Positions 46,888-56,447 of a DNA stretch of 64,000 nucleotides are shown here, piece by piece; within the stretch, counting starts at the first letter, position 1; each line of letters opens with the position of its first letter. The position numbers were made by a program, and so were the translations under genes. The DNA comes from Flavobacterium sp. UBA7665 (GTDB lineage Bacteria > Bacteroidota > Bacteroidia > Flavobacteriales > Flavobacteriaceae). The notes under the pieces are model-generated. The model had not been told where the DNA came from, ran no database searches, and saw only the letters and a list, made by a program, of their open reading frames with translations. The stretch is from NCBI GenBank assembly GCA_002483285.1, contig DLHP01000004.1:186001-250000 (forward strand), in the 5' to 3' direction.

Positions 46888-49800
46888 ATGCATAAAAATT
46901 ACTCTTTTAATAGTTTAGCCCTGTTATCTTTAAAAAATGACGCTGGAGCCTTGCAGAGCAAAGGAAAAGGATTATTGTCGGCTAACTTGATGACAGTCAT
47001 TCTTTTATTCATGACATTTCTGTTTTCGGAAAATTCCTTTGGGCAGTGTAACAATTATCAGGTTTTTGAGAGCTTTTCTAATGCATTGCCTACCTCTGGA
47101 GGTACCTGGACAAGGAACAATGCACTTCTGACATTTAACACAACCATACCTCGAACGGGTGCCTATCATATTACATACACGACGGCCACCTATTTCATTC
47201 GTACGCCACAAATCGCAAATCCCGGTATTTTTTCGTTTTGGCACGCACGGGATGCTAATGCAAATGCACACTCCTTCAACATCCAAACTTCTCCTGACAG
47301 CGCCACTTGGACAACGAGAGGTTCAACGCCTTCTCCTGCGGCAGCAAGCACCTATCAGTATTATTCTATTGACTTAGGTGCTCTTGGATTAACTAACGTG
47401 TATGTTAGGATTATCGATGCGAGGGCTACGGCTGGCGGCAATCGATACGTTGATGACGTCTCCTGGACTACTACGTCAGGAGTGAACACCCATATTCCAG
47501 CCCAACCCAGTTGTTCACAAACTATCGCATGTGGAACTACCTATAATTTCACCGATGAAGGCGGAGGATTGGCAACCGGCAGTGACACCTATAGCCCCAA
47601 CGCCGACTATACCATTACTTTTACCCCATCTGTAGGAACCAGCAAAGTACAAATGGCTTTCAGCGCCTTCAACACAGAAAGCGGGCAAGATGGTATGGTA
47701 ATTTACGATGGCCCATCAACCGCTTCACCTATCATTTCCTCGGGTTTAGGTGTGGGTGCCAATGCCGTGAACTGTCCGGCAGGCTCTTTTTACGGAACCA
47801 CTTCTCCGGGCACTGTTACTTCGACCGATCCCACGGGCTCACTAACGATACGTTTCCGCTCCAACGCAACATCCGCAATTGCAAATTTTGGTTGGCTCGC
47901 GAGTGTGAGTTGTTTCACGATTGCGCCTTGCGCAACACCGACGGCGCAACCGACAGCTTTGATCTTTGGAGCGACAGACCCCAATAGCATTGCTGGATCA
48001 TTTACAGCCGCAAGCCCAGTATCCGACAAATATCTCGTTTTGGTCAGCACTAGCGCTATCGCTCCTAGCCCAGCCCCGGCAAACGGCACTACCTATATTG
48101 CGGGCGATAACATCAGCGGCGCCACTGTGGTGCAAGTAGGAAATTCGACCAGTTTTACGGCGACGGGACTCACACCGGCAAACACCTACTACTTCTACAT
48201 TTATTCACTCAACGATGTTGCTTGTACCGGAGGTCCCGCTTACCTCACAACGACACCATTAACCAATTCTGCCCCAACACCGCCATTGGCCGTGAATGAC
48301 ATTTGTTCTTCGGCCATATCCATTACGTCCAATATTGCCTGTACGCCCACAACCGGATCGACTGTTGGCGCAACAGACAATGACGAAGCCGGCGACTGTA
48401 CACTGGGAACAGAAAAAGCCGTTTGGTACGAATTTGTTGCCGTGAGTACTACACAGACGGTAACCGTTGACCCGATTGCGAGTTTTAACGCTGTAATCGG
48501 CGCGCTTTCGGCTTGCGGAAACACCACTATTCCTACCGGTGGCGCGTGTACCAATTTTAATGGAGACGATGGTGTTGAGACACTGACTATGACTGGTTTG
48601 ACCATCGGTGCCACCTATTACGTACAGGTTTATGATTTCAATGGTGACGCTACTGCTAACGGATTCACTATTTGTGTCACGCATCCGGCACCCTGCCCGA
48701 CACCAACGGCACAACCAACGAACCTAATATTGAGCGGAATAACCGGTTCGAGTATTAACGGAAACTTTACCGCGGCCAGTCCTGCTCCACACAAATACCT
48801 CGTTGTTTACACGACAGCGCCTGGCGCACCAAGCCCAGGACCGAGCAATAACACTGTTTACACGATAGGCAGTTCATTTAGCGGCGCGACTGTGGTATCG
48901 GTCACCAATGCAACCAGCTTTACCGCCACGGGATTGAACCCCAACACCCAATACTATTTTTACGTTTATTCATTCAACGATACGGCTTGCGGAGCAGGGC
49001 CGGTTTACCAGACCACCAATCCGCTGACAAACAATGCCACTACAACCAACGGCGTCACCAATGATATTTGTGCTGCGGCGATTTCATTGACTTCGAGCAC
49101 CACCTGTACCAACACCACAGGATCTACACAAGGCGCAACCGACAACAATGAAACCGGCGATTGTACCAACGGAACAGAAACCGCAGTTTGGTACAAATTC
49201 GTAGCAGTTGCTGCCTCGCATGTAGTGACTGTGGCGGGGTCATCGGGCTTTGATCCGGTAATCGGTGCGATAGTAGCGTGCGGATCTGCCACTACACCTG
49301 CCGGAGGCGGCTGTACAGACAATACGTTCGGTGGAGGAACCGAGACCATGACCCTCACCGGACTGACCATCGGCGCTACTTATTATGTTCAGGTCTACGA
49401 TTGGTGGGGCGTGACCATTGCCAACGCATTTACGATTTGTGTGACCCATAACGGTCCTTGCACCACGCCAACCGCGCAACCTACCAACCTGACTTTTTCG
49501 GGAACCACGCCCAACAGCATTACGGGTTCTTTTAATCCGTCTGTGCCATCGGCAGGAAGATATCTTGTATTGATGAGTACCAGCGCAACGCCACCTAGCC
49601 CGAATCCGGTAAACGGAACTACTTATACCGTTGGAGCAACCGTTGGAGGTGCTACGGTAGTTTCTATAAGCAACGCCACGACTTTTACTGCTACAGGATT
49701 GATTGGTAACACCCAATATTACTTCTATGTATACTCCTACAACGCGGTGACTTGTACTGGAGGCCCGCTTTATTTCACGACTGCTCCTTTACCGGGTAAC

Positions 49801-52800
49801 ACAACTACCTTGCCTACTCCTACCAACTACCTTTGTTCGGGCGCAACCGCCTTGCCTTGCAACACGAGTAGTTTAAGCGGGACAACCGTTGGGGCGACGA
49901 GTGTGGTACACGGAACCGGTTGTAGCCAGTCTAACTATGGTGTTTGGTATACCTTTACCGGAGACGGAAACATCACCACCATTTCTTCTACCGGAACCAG
50001 CGGTTGGGACCACGAGATGTCTATTGCAAGCGGAAGCTGCGGCAGTTTAACCAATATTACTTGCCAGGATTTGGGCGGAACCAACGGGACCGAAACCTAT
50101 ACCTTCACGAGTGTAGTTGGCCTCACTTACTACGTTTACGTTGCACATTGGGATTCGGCCAGCAGTACAACGGGATCATTTGTGATTTCGAGAACCTGTG
50201 CGACGCCTCCACCTCCTATGACCAATGATGAATGTGCCGGCGCCATTACGTTAACGGTGGATACGAGTTGCAACTACTCCTATTTCACCAACGCAACGGC
50301 TACTGCAAGTGGTGGTGCACCAGCTCCGGGTTGCGGCAATTACCTGGGCGGAGATGTTTGGTTCAAATTGGTGGTGCCGGCCAACGGCGTAATCCGCGTG
50401 AATTCATTGGGCCAAGTGGTCACCGATGGAGGCATGGCGCTATACACCGGAGCCTGCGGAAGCCTTACGCTGGTAAGTTGCGACGATTCATCGAGTGCGA
50501 ATCCCGGAGACATGCCGTTGATTTCGCAGAGCGGATTGACGCCGGGCTCAACAGTATATATCCGATTCTGGGAATACGGAAACAACAACAATGGCACTTT
50601 TGCGCTTTGTGTCACGACACCCGATTGTACAACCGGATCTGGTATCGGAACGTCTGCTTTGGGTTGCCCTATTGTAGTGTCGGGCGGGCTTAATCTGGAT
50701 GGAGTAGATCCGGCGCCAATTGACGCCTGTGTCTCCTCAACCTGCACAGACCTTGAGGCTACTTATTTGTTCCTCGGACAACCCACCGCATACACCGTAA
50801 CACCAATTTCGCCTTACACGCCGCCTTATCAATTTGGTTGCCTTGCCAATCCGGTGAGTGTCAATATTGATGATGTTTGGTCGCCGGTGGTAACCTTGCC
50901 GTTTAATTTCTGTTTTTACGGGAACAATTACAACCAATGCCTCATCGGTTCGAACGGCGTGCTTACCTTCGACCTGACCAACAATATACCGGGAGGAAGT
51001 TCGGCTTGGTCTTTTAGCAACACGCTCCCGAGCGCCTCGTTGTTTACCAATACAATATTTGGGGTCTATCACGATATCGACCCAAGCAAAGGCGGAAATG
51101 TGGGCTGGGAACTCATTACTTTAAGTACGGGTTGTCGGGCACTTGTGGTTTCATGGGAAGACATCCCAATGTATTCATCGAGCTGCAACTCCATATTGTA
51201 TACCGGTATGATGGTATTGTACGAAAATACCAATATCATAGAAGTTTATGTTCAGGAAAAAAATACCTGCTCTACCTGGAATGGCGGTAACGCAATCATT
51301 GGTGTGCAAAATGCCAACGCTACCCAATGGGCGGCGCCGGCCACACGAAATACTACCACTACAGACTGGACAGCCACTAATGAAGCCTGGAGGTTTACTC
51401 CGTCGGGCACTTCGATTACCTCAATCAAATGGTATCAAGGCGCGGGAACAACAGGTCCTGTCGTAGGAACTACCCAAACCGTTAATGTGTGTCCCACGAC
51501 AACAACGACCTACACTGCCGAGGTGAGTTATACCCTCTGTACCGGAGGCACGCTCAAAGAAACAGACCAAACTACCGTTACCGTTAACAACAGTAAAACC
51601 TGGAACGGATCGGTTAGTACAGATTGGAACACAGCCAATAACTGGACGCCAGTAGGGATTCCAACACTGGCCGACTGCGTGGTGATTCCAATCACGGCCA
51701 GGAACCCAATTATATCTGGAACTTCTTACAATGGATTGGCAGGAACCTTATCTGTACTGAATGGCGCAGCCTTAACCATCAACTCTACTAACAGCATAAC
51801 AGTGAACAACTGGGTCAACGTAGGTGCTACCGGAAATTTCACGATAGAAAACAGCGCCAGCCTTATCCAAATCAACAACGTAGCCAATACCGGAAACATT
51901 GTTTACAAACGCAACGCTGCCAACGTCAAAGCACTCGACTATGTATACTGGTCGTCGCCGGTAGCCAGTTACAGTGTCAACAACATCACCGCGCCACTTA
52001 CCCCTGGCCCGATATACACCTGGAACCCGACGGTTGCCAACCCAAATAACGGACAAGGAAACTGGCAAAGTGCCTCTGGAGCAATGACCGTTGGGAAAGG
52101 CTACATCGTGAGGGCACCGAGCAGCTTTACAGCTACACCGGCTACTTTGAGCGGCAGCTTTACGGGCGTGCCTAACAACGGTACCATCACTATGGGCATT
52201 TCAAGAGGTTCTTATCAGGGCGCACCATATGCAGGAACCAATGGTACCCAGATTACCAATCTTAGCGACAACTATAACCTCATCGGGAACCCTTATCCAT
52301 CGGCCATTCGAGGCAGCCAGTTCTTATTTGACAACAATACAAAGATTGAAGGAAACATTAAACTGTGGATGCACGGCGCTTCACCGGCCCAAATTTCCAG
52401 TCCGTTCTACAATACTTTCCTTTACAACTATAATGTAAACGATTATTCTACCTGGACGTGGACTGGTACGGTATGTTGTCCGGCGGCCGCCGACGATTTG
52501 TTTATTGGTGCTGCACAAGGATTTGTAGTACAAATGATTGATGGCCCCGGTCCTGCTTCGGACGTGGTGACTTTTACCAACGGCTTGCGCGATGCCACTT
52601 ATGACAATAGTGTTTTCTACCGGATGGCCAGTTTGCCGTCGGTACAAAACCACCTCGTGGACATTGAAAGACACAGGATTTGGCTGGACATTGTTAATTC
52701 TAACGGAGTTTCTGACAGAACCTTAATCGGTTATGTAGATGGTGCGTCTCAAGGCAGGGACAATGCTTTCGACGCTGGCGCTTTGGTTGGCACCACCATG

Positions 52801-53337
52801 AGTATCTATTCTTTGCACGAAACCGAGAAGCTTTGTATTCAAGGCCGTAGCCTTCCGTTTGATCAGCAAGATGTAGTCCCATTGGCGGTTACAGTTGCCT
52901 CCCAAGGCCGTTATCAAATAGCCATTGGCGCCGTAGACGGTTTGTTTGAAAATGCGCAGCAACCCATTTACGTTGAAGATCGCGAATTGGGTATTTTCCA
53001 CAACCTGCGTCAAACGCCTTATGGTTTTGATGCAGCGCCAGGGAGCTATGACAACCGCTTCTTTTTGCGTTACGCGAACGCACTCGGAGTTACCAATCCT
53101 GACGGCTCAGGCGACCTAAGCGCCATGATTAACGACAAACAGCTTGTGGTACATGCGTCGCAGAACATCGCTAAAATTCAGGTGTACGATGTAACCGGAA
53201 AATTGGTGAGGACTTATGTTCCGAATGAAAAAAACAGCAAATTCGTTGATGCTTTCCATTTTGCCAACGGGGTATATTTTGCCCGGATTACCCTTGACAA
53301 CAATTTGTCGTTTACCCGAAAATTAATGAATCAGTAA
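46888..53337 (+). CDS. Giant T9SS-secreted protein with CUB and fibronectin-like repeats
   Basis: The 2149-residue protein has a long export segment (membrane stretch TVILLFMTFLFSENSFG, about residues 36-52), a carbohydrate-module-like front, a CUB-like domain (about 207-346, QDGMVIYDGPS), and three repeats of an FN3-like unit plus a NDIC-type domain (347-1106: LTPANTYYFYIYS, TIGATYYVQVYD). A further NDEC unit (1111-1244) and a nidogen-like region (about 1284-1510, NNYNQCLIGSNGVLTF) follow. The last 580 residues parallel the preceding gene and end in a T9SS type C signal (VYDVTGKLVRTYVP). Ligand unknown. Confidence 0.92.
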   Translation: MHKNYSFNSLALLSLKNDAGALQSKGKGLLSANLMTVILLFMTFLFSENSFGQCNNYQVFESFSNALPTSGGTWTRNNALLTFNTTIPRTGAYHITYTTATYFIRTPQIANPGIFSFWHARDANANAHSFNIQTSPDSATWTTRGSTPSPAAASTYQYYSIDLGALGLTNVYVRIIDARATAGGNRYVDDVSWTTTSGVNTHIPAQPSCSQTIACGTTYNFTDEGGGLATGSDTYSPNADYTITFTPSVGTSKVQMAFSAFNTESGQDGMVIYDGPSTASPIISSGLGVGANAVNCPAGSFYGTTSPGTVTSTDPTGSLTIRFRSNATSAIANFGWLASVSCFTIAPCATPTAQPTALIFGATDPNSIAGSFTAASPVSDKYLVLVSTSAIAPSPAPANGTTYIAGDNISGATVVQVGNSTSFTATGLTPANTYYFYIYSLNDVACTGGPAYLTTTPLTNSAPTPPLAVNDICSSAISITSNIACTPTTGSTVGATDNDEAGDCTLGTEKAVWYEFVAVSTTQTVTVDPIASFNAVIGALSACGNTTIPTGGACTNFNGDDGVETLTMTGLTIGATYYVQVYDFNGDATANGFTICVTHPAPCPTPTAQPTNLILSGITGSSINGNFTAASPAPHKYLVVYTTAPGAPSPGPSNNTVYTIGSSFSGATVVSVTNATSFTATGLNPNTQYYFYVYSFNDTACGAGPVYQTTNPLTNNATTTNGVTNDICAAAISLTSSTTCTNTTGSTQGATDNNETGDCTNGTETAVWYKFVAVAASHVVTVAGSSGFDPVIGAIVACGSATTPAGGGCTDNTFGGGTETMTLTGLTIGATYYVQVYDWWGVTIANAFTICVTHNGPCTTPTAQPTNLTFSGTTPNSITGSFNPSVPSAGRYLVLMSTSATPPSPNPVNGTTYTVGATVGGATVVSISNATTFTATGLIGNTQYYFYVYSYNAVTCTGGPLYFTTAPLPGNTTTLPTPTNYLCSGATALPCNTSSLSGTTVGATSVVHGTGCSQSNYGVWYTFTGDGNITTISSTGTSGWDHEMSIASGSCGSLTNITCQDLGGTNGTETYTFTSVVGLTYYVYVAHWDSASSTTGSFVISRTCATPPPPMTNDECAGAITLTVDTSCNYSYFTNATATASGGAPAPGCGNYLGGDVWFKLVVPANGVIRVNSLGQVVTDGGMALYTGACGSLTLVSCDDSSSANPGDMPLISQSGLTPGSTVYIRFWEYGNNNNGTFALCVTTPDCTTGSGIGTSALGCPIVVSGGLNLDGVDPAPIDACVSSTCTDLEATYLFLGQPTAYTVTPISPYTPPYQFGCLANPVSVNIDDVWSPVVTLPFNFCFYGNNYNQCLIGSNGVLTFDLTNNIPGGSSAWSFSNTLPSASLFTNTIFGVYHDIDPSKGGNVGWELITLSTGCRALVVSWEDIPMYSSSCNSILYTGMMVLYENTNIIEVYVQEKNTCSTWNGGNAIIGVQNANATQWAAPATRNTTTTDWTATNEAWRFTPSGTSITSIKWYQGAGTTGPVVGTTQTVNVCPTTTTTYTAEVSYTLCTGGTLKETDQTTVTVNNSKTWNGSVSTDWNTANNWTPVGIPTLADCVVIPITARNPIISGTSYNGLAGTLSVLNGAALTINSTNSITVNNWVNVGATGNFTIENSASLIQINNVANTGNIVYKRNAANVKALDYVYWSSPVASYSVNNITAPLTPGPIYTWNPTVANPNNGQGNWQSASGAMTVGKGYIVRAPSSFTATPATLSGSFTGVPNNGTITMGISRGSYQGAPYAGTNGTQITNLSDNYNLIGNPYPSAIRGSQFLFDNNTKIEGNIKLWMHGASPAQISSPFYNTFLYNYNVNDYSTWTWTGTVCCPAAADDLFIGAAQGFVVQMIDGPGPASDVVTFTNGLRDATYDNSVFYRMASLPSVQNHLVDIERHRIWLDIVNSNGVSDRTLIGYVDGASQGRDNAFDAGALVGTTMSIYSLHETEKLCIQGRSLPFDQQDVVPLAVTVASQGRYQIAIGAVDGLFENAQQPIYVEDRELGIFHNLRQTPYGFDAAPGSYDNRFFLRYANALGVTNPDGSGDLSAMINDKQLVVHASQNIAKIQVYDVTGKLVRTYVPNEKNSKFVDAFHFANGVYFARITLDNNLSFTRKLMNQ

Positions 53338-53390
53338 ACTGTAGGTCACTTGTCGATCATAATTGGCGAGGAACATTTTGAAATAAAAAA

Positions 53391-53426
53391 AAACCGCAAC
53401 ATCCAAAAGAATGTTGCGGTTTTTTA
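53391..53426 (+). terminator. Bidirectional intrinsic terminator
   Basis: AAACCGCAACAT (53391-53402) and ATGTTGCGGTTT (53411-53422) form a perfect 12-bp stem, with a T tract to 53426 on one side and an A run (53385-53393) on the other. It serves the giant gene and the convergent gene at 53443. Confidence 0.9.
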
Positions 53427-53442
53427 TTAAGGCTTTTTATTG

Positions 53443-53715
53443 TTAAGCCGCCGGAGAAAAATTGTCTTGGGCGCCGCTGCCTTTTTGGGTGAAATACAAA
53501 GCCAGTTGATAAAAGATATCGCGTGCTTCGCTATTTGGGTTTTCAATGCATTGCTCTATAACCATTAGAAAGTCTACTTTCATGGCCCTTTCGTTTTCAG
53601 AATCGATGCCGTTTTCTTCGAGTAGCTGCACAATCTGGTTGGCAAAATTATTTCTTTGGTCTAGCCTTTCAGAAATCAAAAGATTGAGTGCAAGTGTAGT
53701 AATGTTTGTTGTCAT
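53443..53715 (-). CDS. Small helical protein of unknown function
   Basis: The 90-residue protein appears all-helical and soluble (ALNLLISERLDQRNNFANQIV, MKVDFLMVIEQCIENPNSEA, IFYQLALYFTQKG). It has no signal peptide or recognised domain. It stands alone between the shared terminator and the S46 peptidase terminator, so it is likely a single-gene unit. A near-match -7 box (TATATTCG, 53753-53760) lies upstream. Confidence 0.7.
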   Translation of the reverse strand: MTTNITTLALNLLISERLDQRNNFANQIVQLLEENGIDSENERAMKVDFLMVIEQCIENPNSEARDIFYQLALYFTQKGSGAQDNFSPAA

Positions 53716-53850
53716 GGGGATGTTTGTTTTTAGTTAATAGGATTTTCTGAAGCGAATATATATCTAAAAAAATACCGGCACACATATTTCCGATGAACTG
53801 TTAAAAAAATCGTTATACCCATGATTTATAGGGATTCGCAACACACCAAA

Positions 53851-53886
53851 TAAAAAAATCCGCCTTGTTTTCACCAGGCGGATTTT
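53851..53886 (-). terminator. Intrinsic terminator of the S46 peptidase gene
   Basis: On the minus-strand transcript AAAATCCGCCT (53876-53886) pairs with AGGCGGATTTT (53855-53865), and a U tract follows (53852-53858). It lies 20 bases after the peptidase stop. Confidence 0.85.
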
Positions 53887-53907
53887 AAATTTTAGTAAGA
53901 CTAGGTT

Positions 53908-56058
53908 TTATTTCACCAAAGTCATTTCGTCAACAATGTGTTTCGCTCCAGAGTAATTTTCAATCACCCAAAGTACGTAACGGATGTCTACGTTGATGGT
54001 TCTTTGCAATTTTGAATCGAAGATTACGTCGCCCGCCATCGCTTCGATGTTTCCGTCAAAAGCAAGCCCGATGAGCTCTCCTTTTCCGTTCAACACCGGA
54101 GAACCTGAGTTTCCGCCAGTGATGTCATTGTCGGTAAGGAAATTCACGTGCATCGATCCGTCCTTATCGGCATAACGGCCGTAGTCTTTCTTTTTATTGA
54201 GTTCAATAACACGGCTTGGCAAGTCAAACTCCTCATCGCCTTTTTTATACTTTTTCACCAAACCGTCCATGGTGGTGTAGTTGTTGATTTTAGCATCATT
54301 GCGTTTGTCGGCAGGTAACGAACGTACTTTTCCGTAACTCAGACGCAAGGTGGAGTTGGCATCCGGATACTGGATGGTTCCGATTTTTGACTCCCTTAAA
54401 CCTTCAACGAGCAAACGAAACGCAGCGCCATAATCATTCTGCGCTTGTGCCAATTCTGGCGTTTTGGCATTGATGTGTGCAATCATATCGTTAGAAAGTG
54501 CGTAAATCGGATCTTTTTCTAACCTCGCGGCTTCTGGGTTGGCCAGGAAGTCGGTGAGTTTTTGCTTGTTGGTCAAAACGCTGTTGTCGAGCGCGTTGTT
54601 TACCCATTGGGTATAGTCATAATTGGTCGATTTCCCGATTTGTTCAACCATCGGAGCAATCGCATATCCTTTAGATTTCGTAGCGTACAAATTGAGCTGT
54701 GCCGCGAGAATTTCTTTTTCGGCTGGCAAATACAATTCCTTGAACATTTCGTTGGTGGCTTCCATAATTTGAGGCTCCATTTCCTTGCGTTTGGCCGGAT
54801 CGGCTTTCACGTACAAATCCAACTGCTTACCGATTGTCCTTCCAGACAAACCAAAAGCCGAGGTTCTGAGCAACTGTTGCAAGTAATTGTCGTGGCGCGC
54901 TTTTTCATTGGTCATGGTGTACCACTTATTGATATTAGCGACAACCGTTCCGTACTTGGCTTTGTTCTCGGGCTTTTGTGCCCAGGCATCAAACTTGGCT
55001 TCTTGAGCCGCTTTTGACTTGGCAGTCCCAAATTTGGTCAAAGCATCAATCATCCCTTGGCGATTTTTCCAGTAATTGGCAACACCCGCATATTTGGAGG
55101 CGTAAACCAAACGAAGCTCTGGGCTTTGGTCCATGTACTTCTTCATCTTGTCCATACCCGTTTTAGAGCCTTCAACCCATGCAGGATAAGCGAATTTCAC
55201 ATTCTGCTCGATTCCGCCCGCCGGCATCCAACGGTTGGTTCTTCCCGGATAACCCAAAATCATCGCGAAATCATTTTCTTTCACACCGCCCAAATTGACA
55301 GGAAGGTAGTGCTTTGGCTGTAAAGGCACATTGCTTTCAGAATATTCGGCAGGGTTTCCGTCTTTGTCGGCATACACCCTAAACATTGAGAAATCTGCAG
55401 TGTGGCGTGGCCATTCCCAGTTATCCGTGTCACCACCGTATTTCCCGAGGCTTTCTGGCGGAGTTCCTACCAAACGCACATCTTTATAATCTTGGTAAAC
55501 GAAATAGTAGTACTCGTTCCCTTGAAAAAACGGACGAACAGAAACCGTATATTTCCCGCCTTCGTTATTTTCTTTCTCGATTTTAGCAATTTCCTGGTTT
55601 ACTGCTTTTTCCCTGTCGGCTTCAGACATACCTGGCGTTAGCTGAGACAAAATTCGCTCAGTAACGTTGTCCATACGTACAAAGAAACGTACAAAAAGGC
55701 TCGAAGGCTTCAACTCGGCACTTCTGTTGGGCGCCCAATACCCGTCTTTGAGGTAGTTTTTGTTGGCCGAAGACAATTCTGCAATCGCATCATATCCGCA
55801 GTGGTGGTTGGTGAGTACCAATCCGTCTTTAGAAATCAACTCGGCAGTACAACCGCCGTTGAATTGTACAATCGCGTCTTTCAAACTGTGATTGTTGATG
55901 CTGTAGATTTCCTGGGCGGTCAATTGCAATCCCATTTTCTGCATGTCACGGTGGTTGAGTCGTTCAATGAACATCAAAAACCACATTCCCTCGTCGGCTT
56001 TCAGGCTCATCGGAACAAGCATAATCCCGGCAATCAGGGAAAAAATAACTTTTTTCAT
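53908..56058 (-). CDS. S46-family dipeptidyl-peptidase (DPP7-like)
   Basis: The 716-residue serine exopeptidase has a signal peptide (residues 1-21) and releases dipeptides from peptide N-termini in the periplasm. The chymotrypsin-like fold shows catalytic His86 (TNHHCGYDAI), an acidic region DNWEWPRHTADF, and Ser651 (TGGNSGSPVLN); a helical domain lies between. The residue that sets P1 preference is Gly669 (FDGN), as in DPP7, which takes hydrophobic residues. DPP11 has Arg there and takes Asp/Glu. Peptide breakdown would fit with the peptide-importer-like SusCD operon, but the two are not adjacent. It is a single-gene unit with its own terminator. Confidence 0.93.
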   Translation of the reverse strand: MKKVIFSLIAGIMLVPMSLKADEGMWFLMFIERLNHRDMQKMGLQLTAQEIYSINNHSLKDAIVQFNGGCTAELISKDGLVLTNHHCGYDAIAELSSANKNYLKDGYWAPNRSAELKPSSLFVRFFVRMDNVTERILSQLTPGMSEADREKAVNQEIAKIEKENNEGGKYTVSVRPFFQGNEYYYFVYQDYKDVRLVGTPPESLGKYGGDTDNWEWPRHTADFSMFRVYADKDGNPAEYSESNVPLQPKHYLPVNLGGVKENDFAMILGYPGRTNRWMPAGGIEQNVKFAYPAWVEGSKTGMDKMKKYMDQSPELRLVYASKYAGVANYWKNRQGMIDALTKFGTAKSKAAQEAKFDAWAQKPENKAKYGTVVANINKWYTMTNEKARHDNYLQQLLRTSAFGLSGRTIGKQLDLYVKADPAKRKEMEPQIMEATNEMFKELYLPAEKEILAAQLNLYATKSKGYAIAPMVEQIGKSTNYDYTQWVNNALDNSVLTNKQKLTDFLANPEAARLEKDPIYALSNDMIAHINAKTPELAQAQNDYGAAFRLLVEGLRESKIGTIQYPDANSTLRLSYGKVRSLPADKRNDAKINNYTTMDGLVKKYKKGDEEFDLPSRVIELNKKKDYGRYADKDGSMHVNFLTDNDITGGNSGSPVLNGKGELIGLAFDGNIEAMAGDVIFDSKLQRTINVDIRYVLWVIENYSGAKHIVDEMTLVK

Positions 56059-56397
56059 TTTTAAAATTGTTTAGTTAGTAAATCACGGGAGAGTAGTCGG
56101 CAAAAAGATTTTTTGTTACAGCATCACCCCGAATTTTCGCTTGCGAATATAATTCATTTTTACAAGGGCTGTTGTTGATAACTCAAACGTTATAGTCTTT
56201 TTTAACCTTTTTCAGGGCGAATGGCTGGGCTGTACGCTCACCCGAGCGAAGCGAACTGGCCGAATTCCTTTTTAAAAAATTTAATTTTATGAGGCAATCT
56301 TTTGCTTTTTAAAGACCAAAGCAAAAGGATGCCGCTGCCATCCCTATCGCGCAGCTGACTAACATTAGCACCGCAATCAACAATGAAGTACCGTCTA
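56059..56397. other. Gene-free spacer upstream of the S46 peptidase gene
   Basis: The 389-base gap between the S46 peptidase start and obg contains a near -7 box (TATATTCG, 56144-56151, minus), a short TTCGC/GCGAA palindrome at 56135-56146, one hairpin repeat (56214-56350) and the obg terminator. I found no coding frame or RNA gene in it. Confidence 0.6.
56214..56350. repeat. Hairpin intergenic repeat, second flank type, copy 2
   Basis: It has AGGGCGAATGG, then GGCTGTACGCT, and ends CCGCTGCCATCCCTATCGC, matching the flanks of 32096-32191. The core is a hairpin AATCTTTTGCTTT (56296-56308) with AAAGCAAAAGGAT (56318-56330), similar to the core of the first flank type at 36130-36190. Confidence 0.6.
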
Positions 56398-56424
56398 ATA
56401 AAAAAAGCGCCGCATTGGCGCCTT
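56398..56424 (-). terminator. Intrinsic terminator of the hpt-adk-CNNM-obg group
   Basis: On the minus-strand transcript AAGGCGCC (56417-56424) pairs with GGCGCTTT (56404-56411) around a 5-base loop, then a U tract. It lies 23 bases after the obg stop. Confidence 0.85.
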
Positions 56425-56447
56425 AATCGTTTATTGACATCTATTAA

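Noticed and set aside
38577..53337. Repeats in the giant genes as a CRISPR array
   Set aside because: Repeat units are about 280 bases, in frame and protein-coding, without uniform short repeats and spacers.
54562..55017. Plus-strand 151-residue frame opposite the S46 peptidase
   Set aside because: Shadow frame of a well-supported gene.
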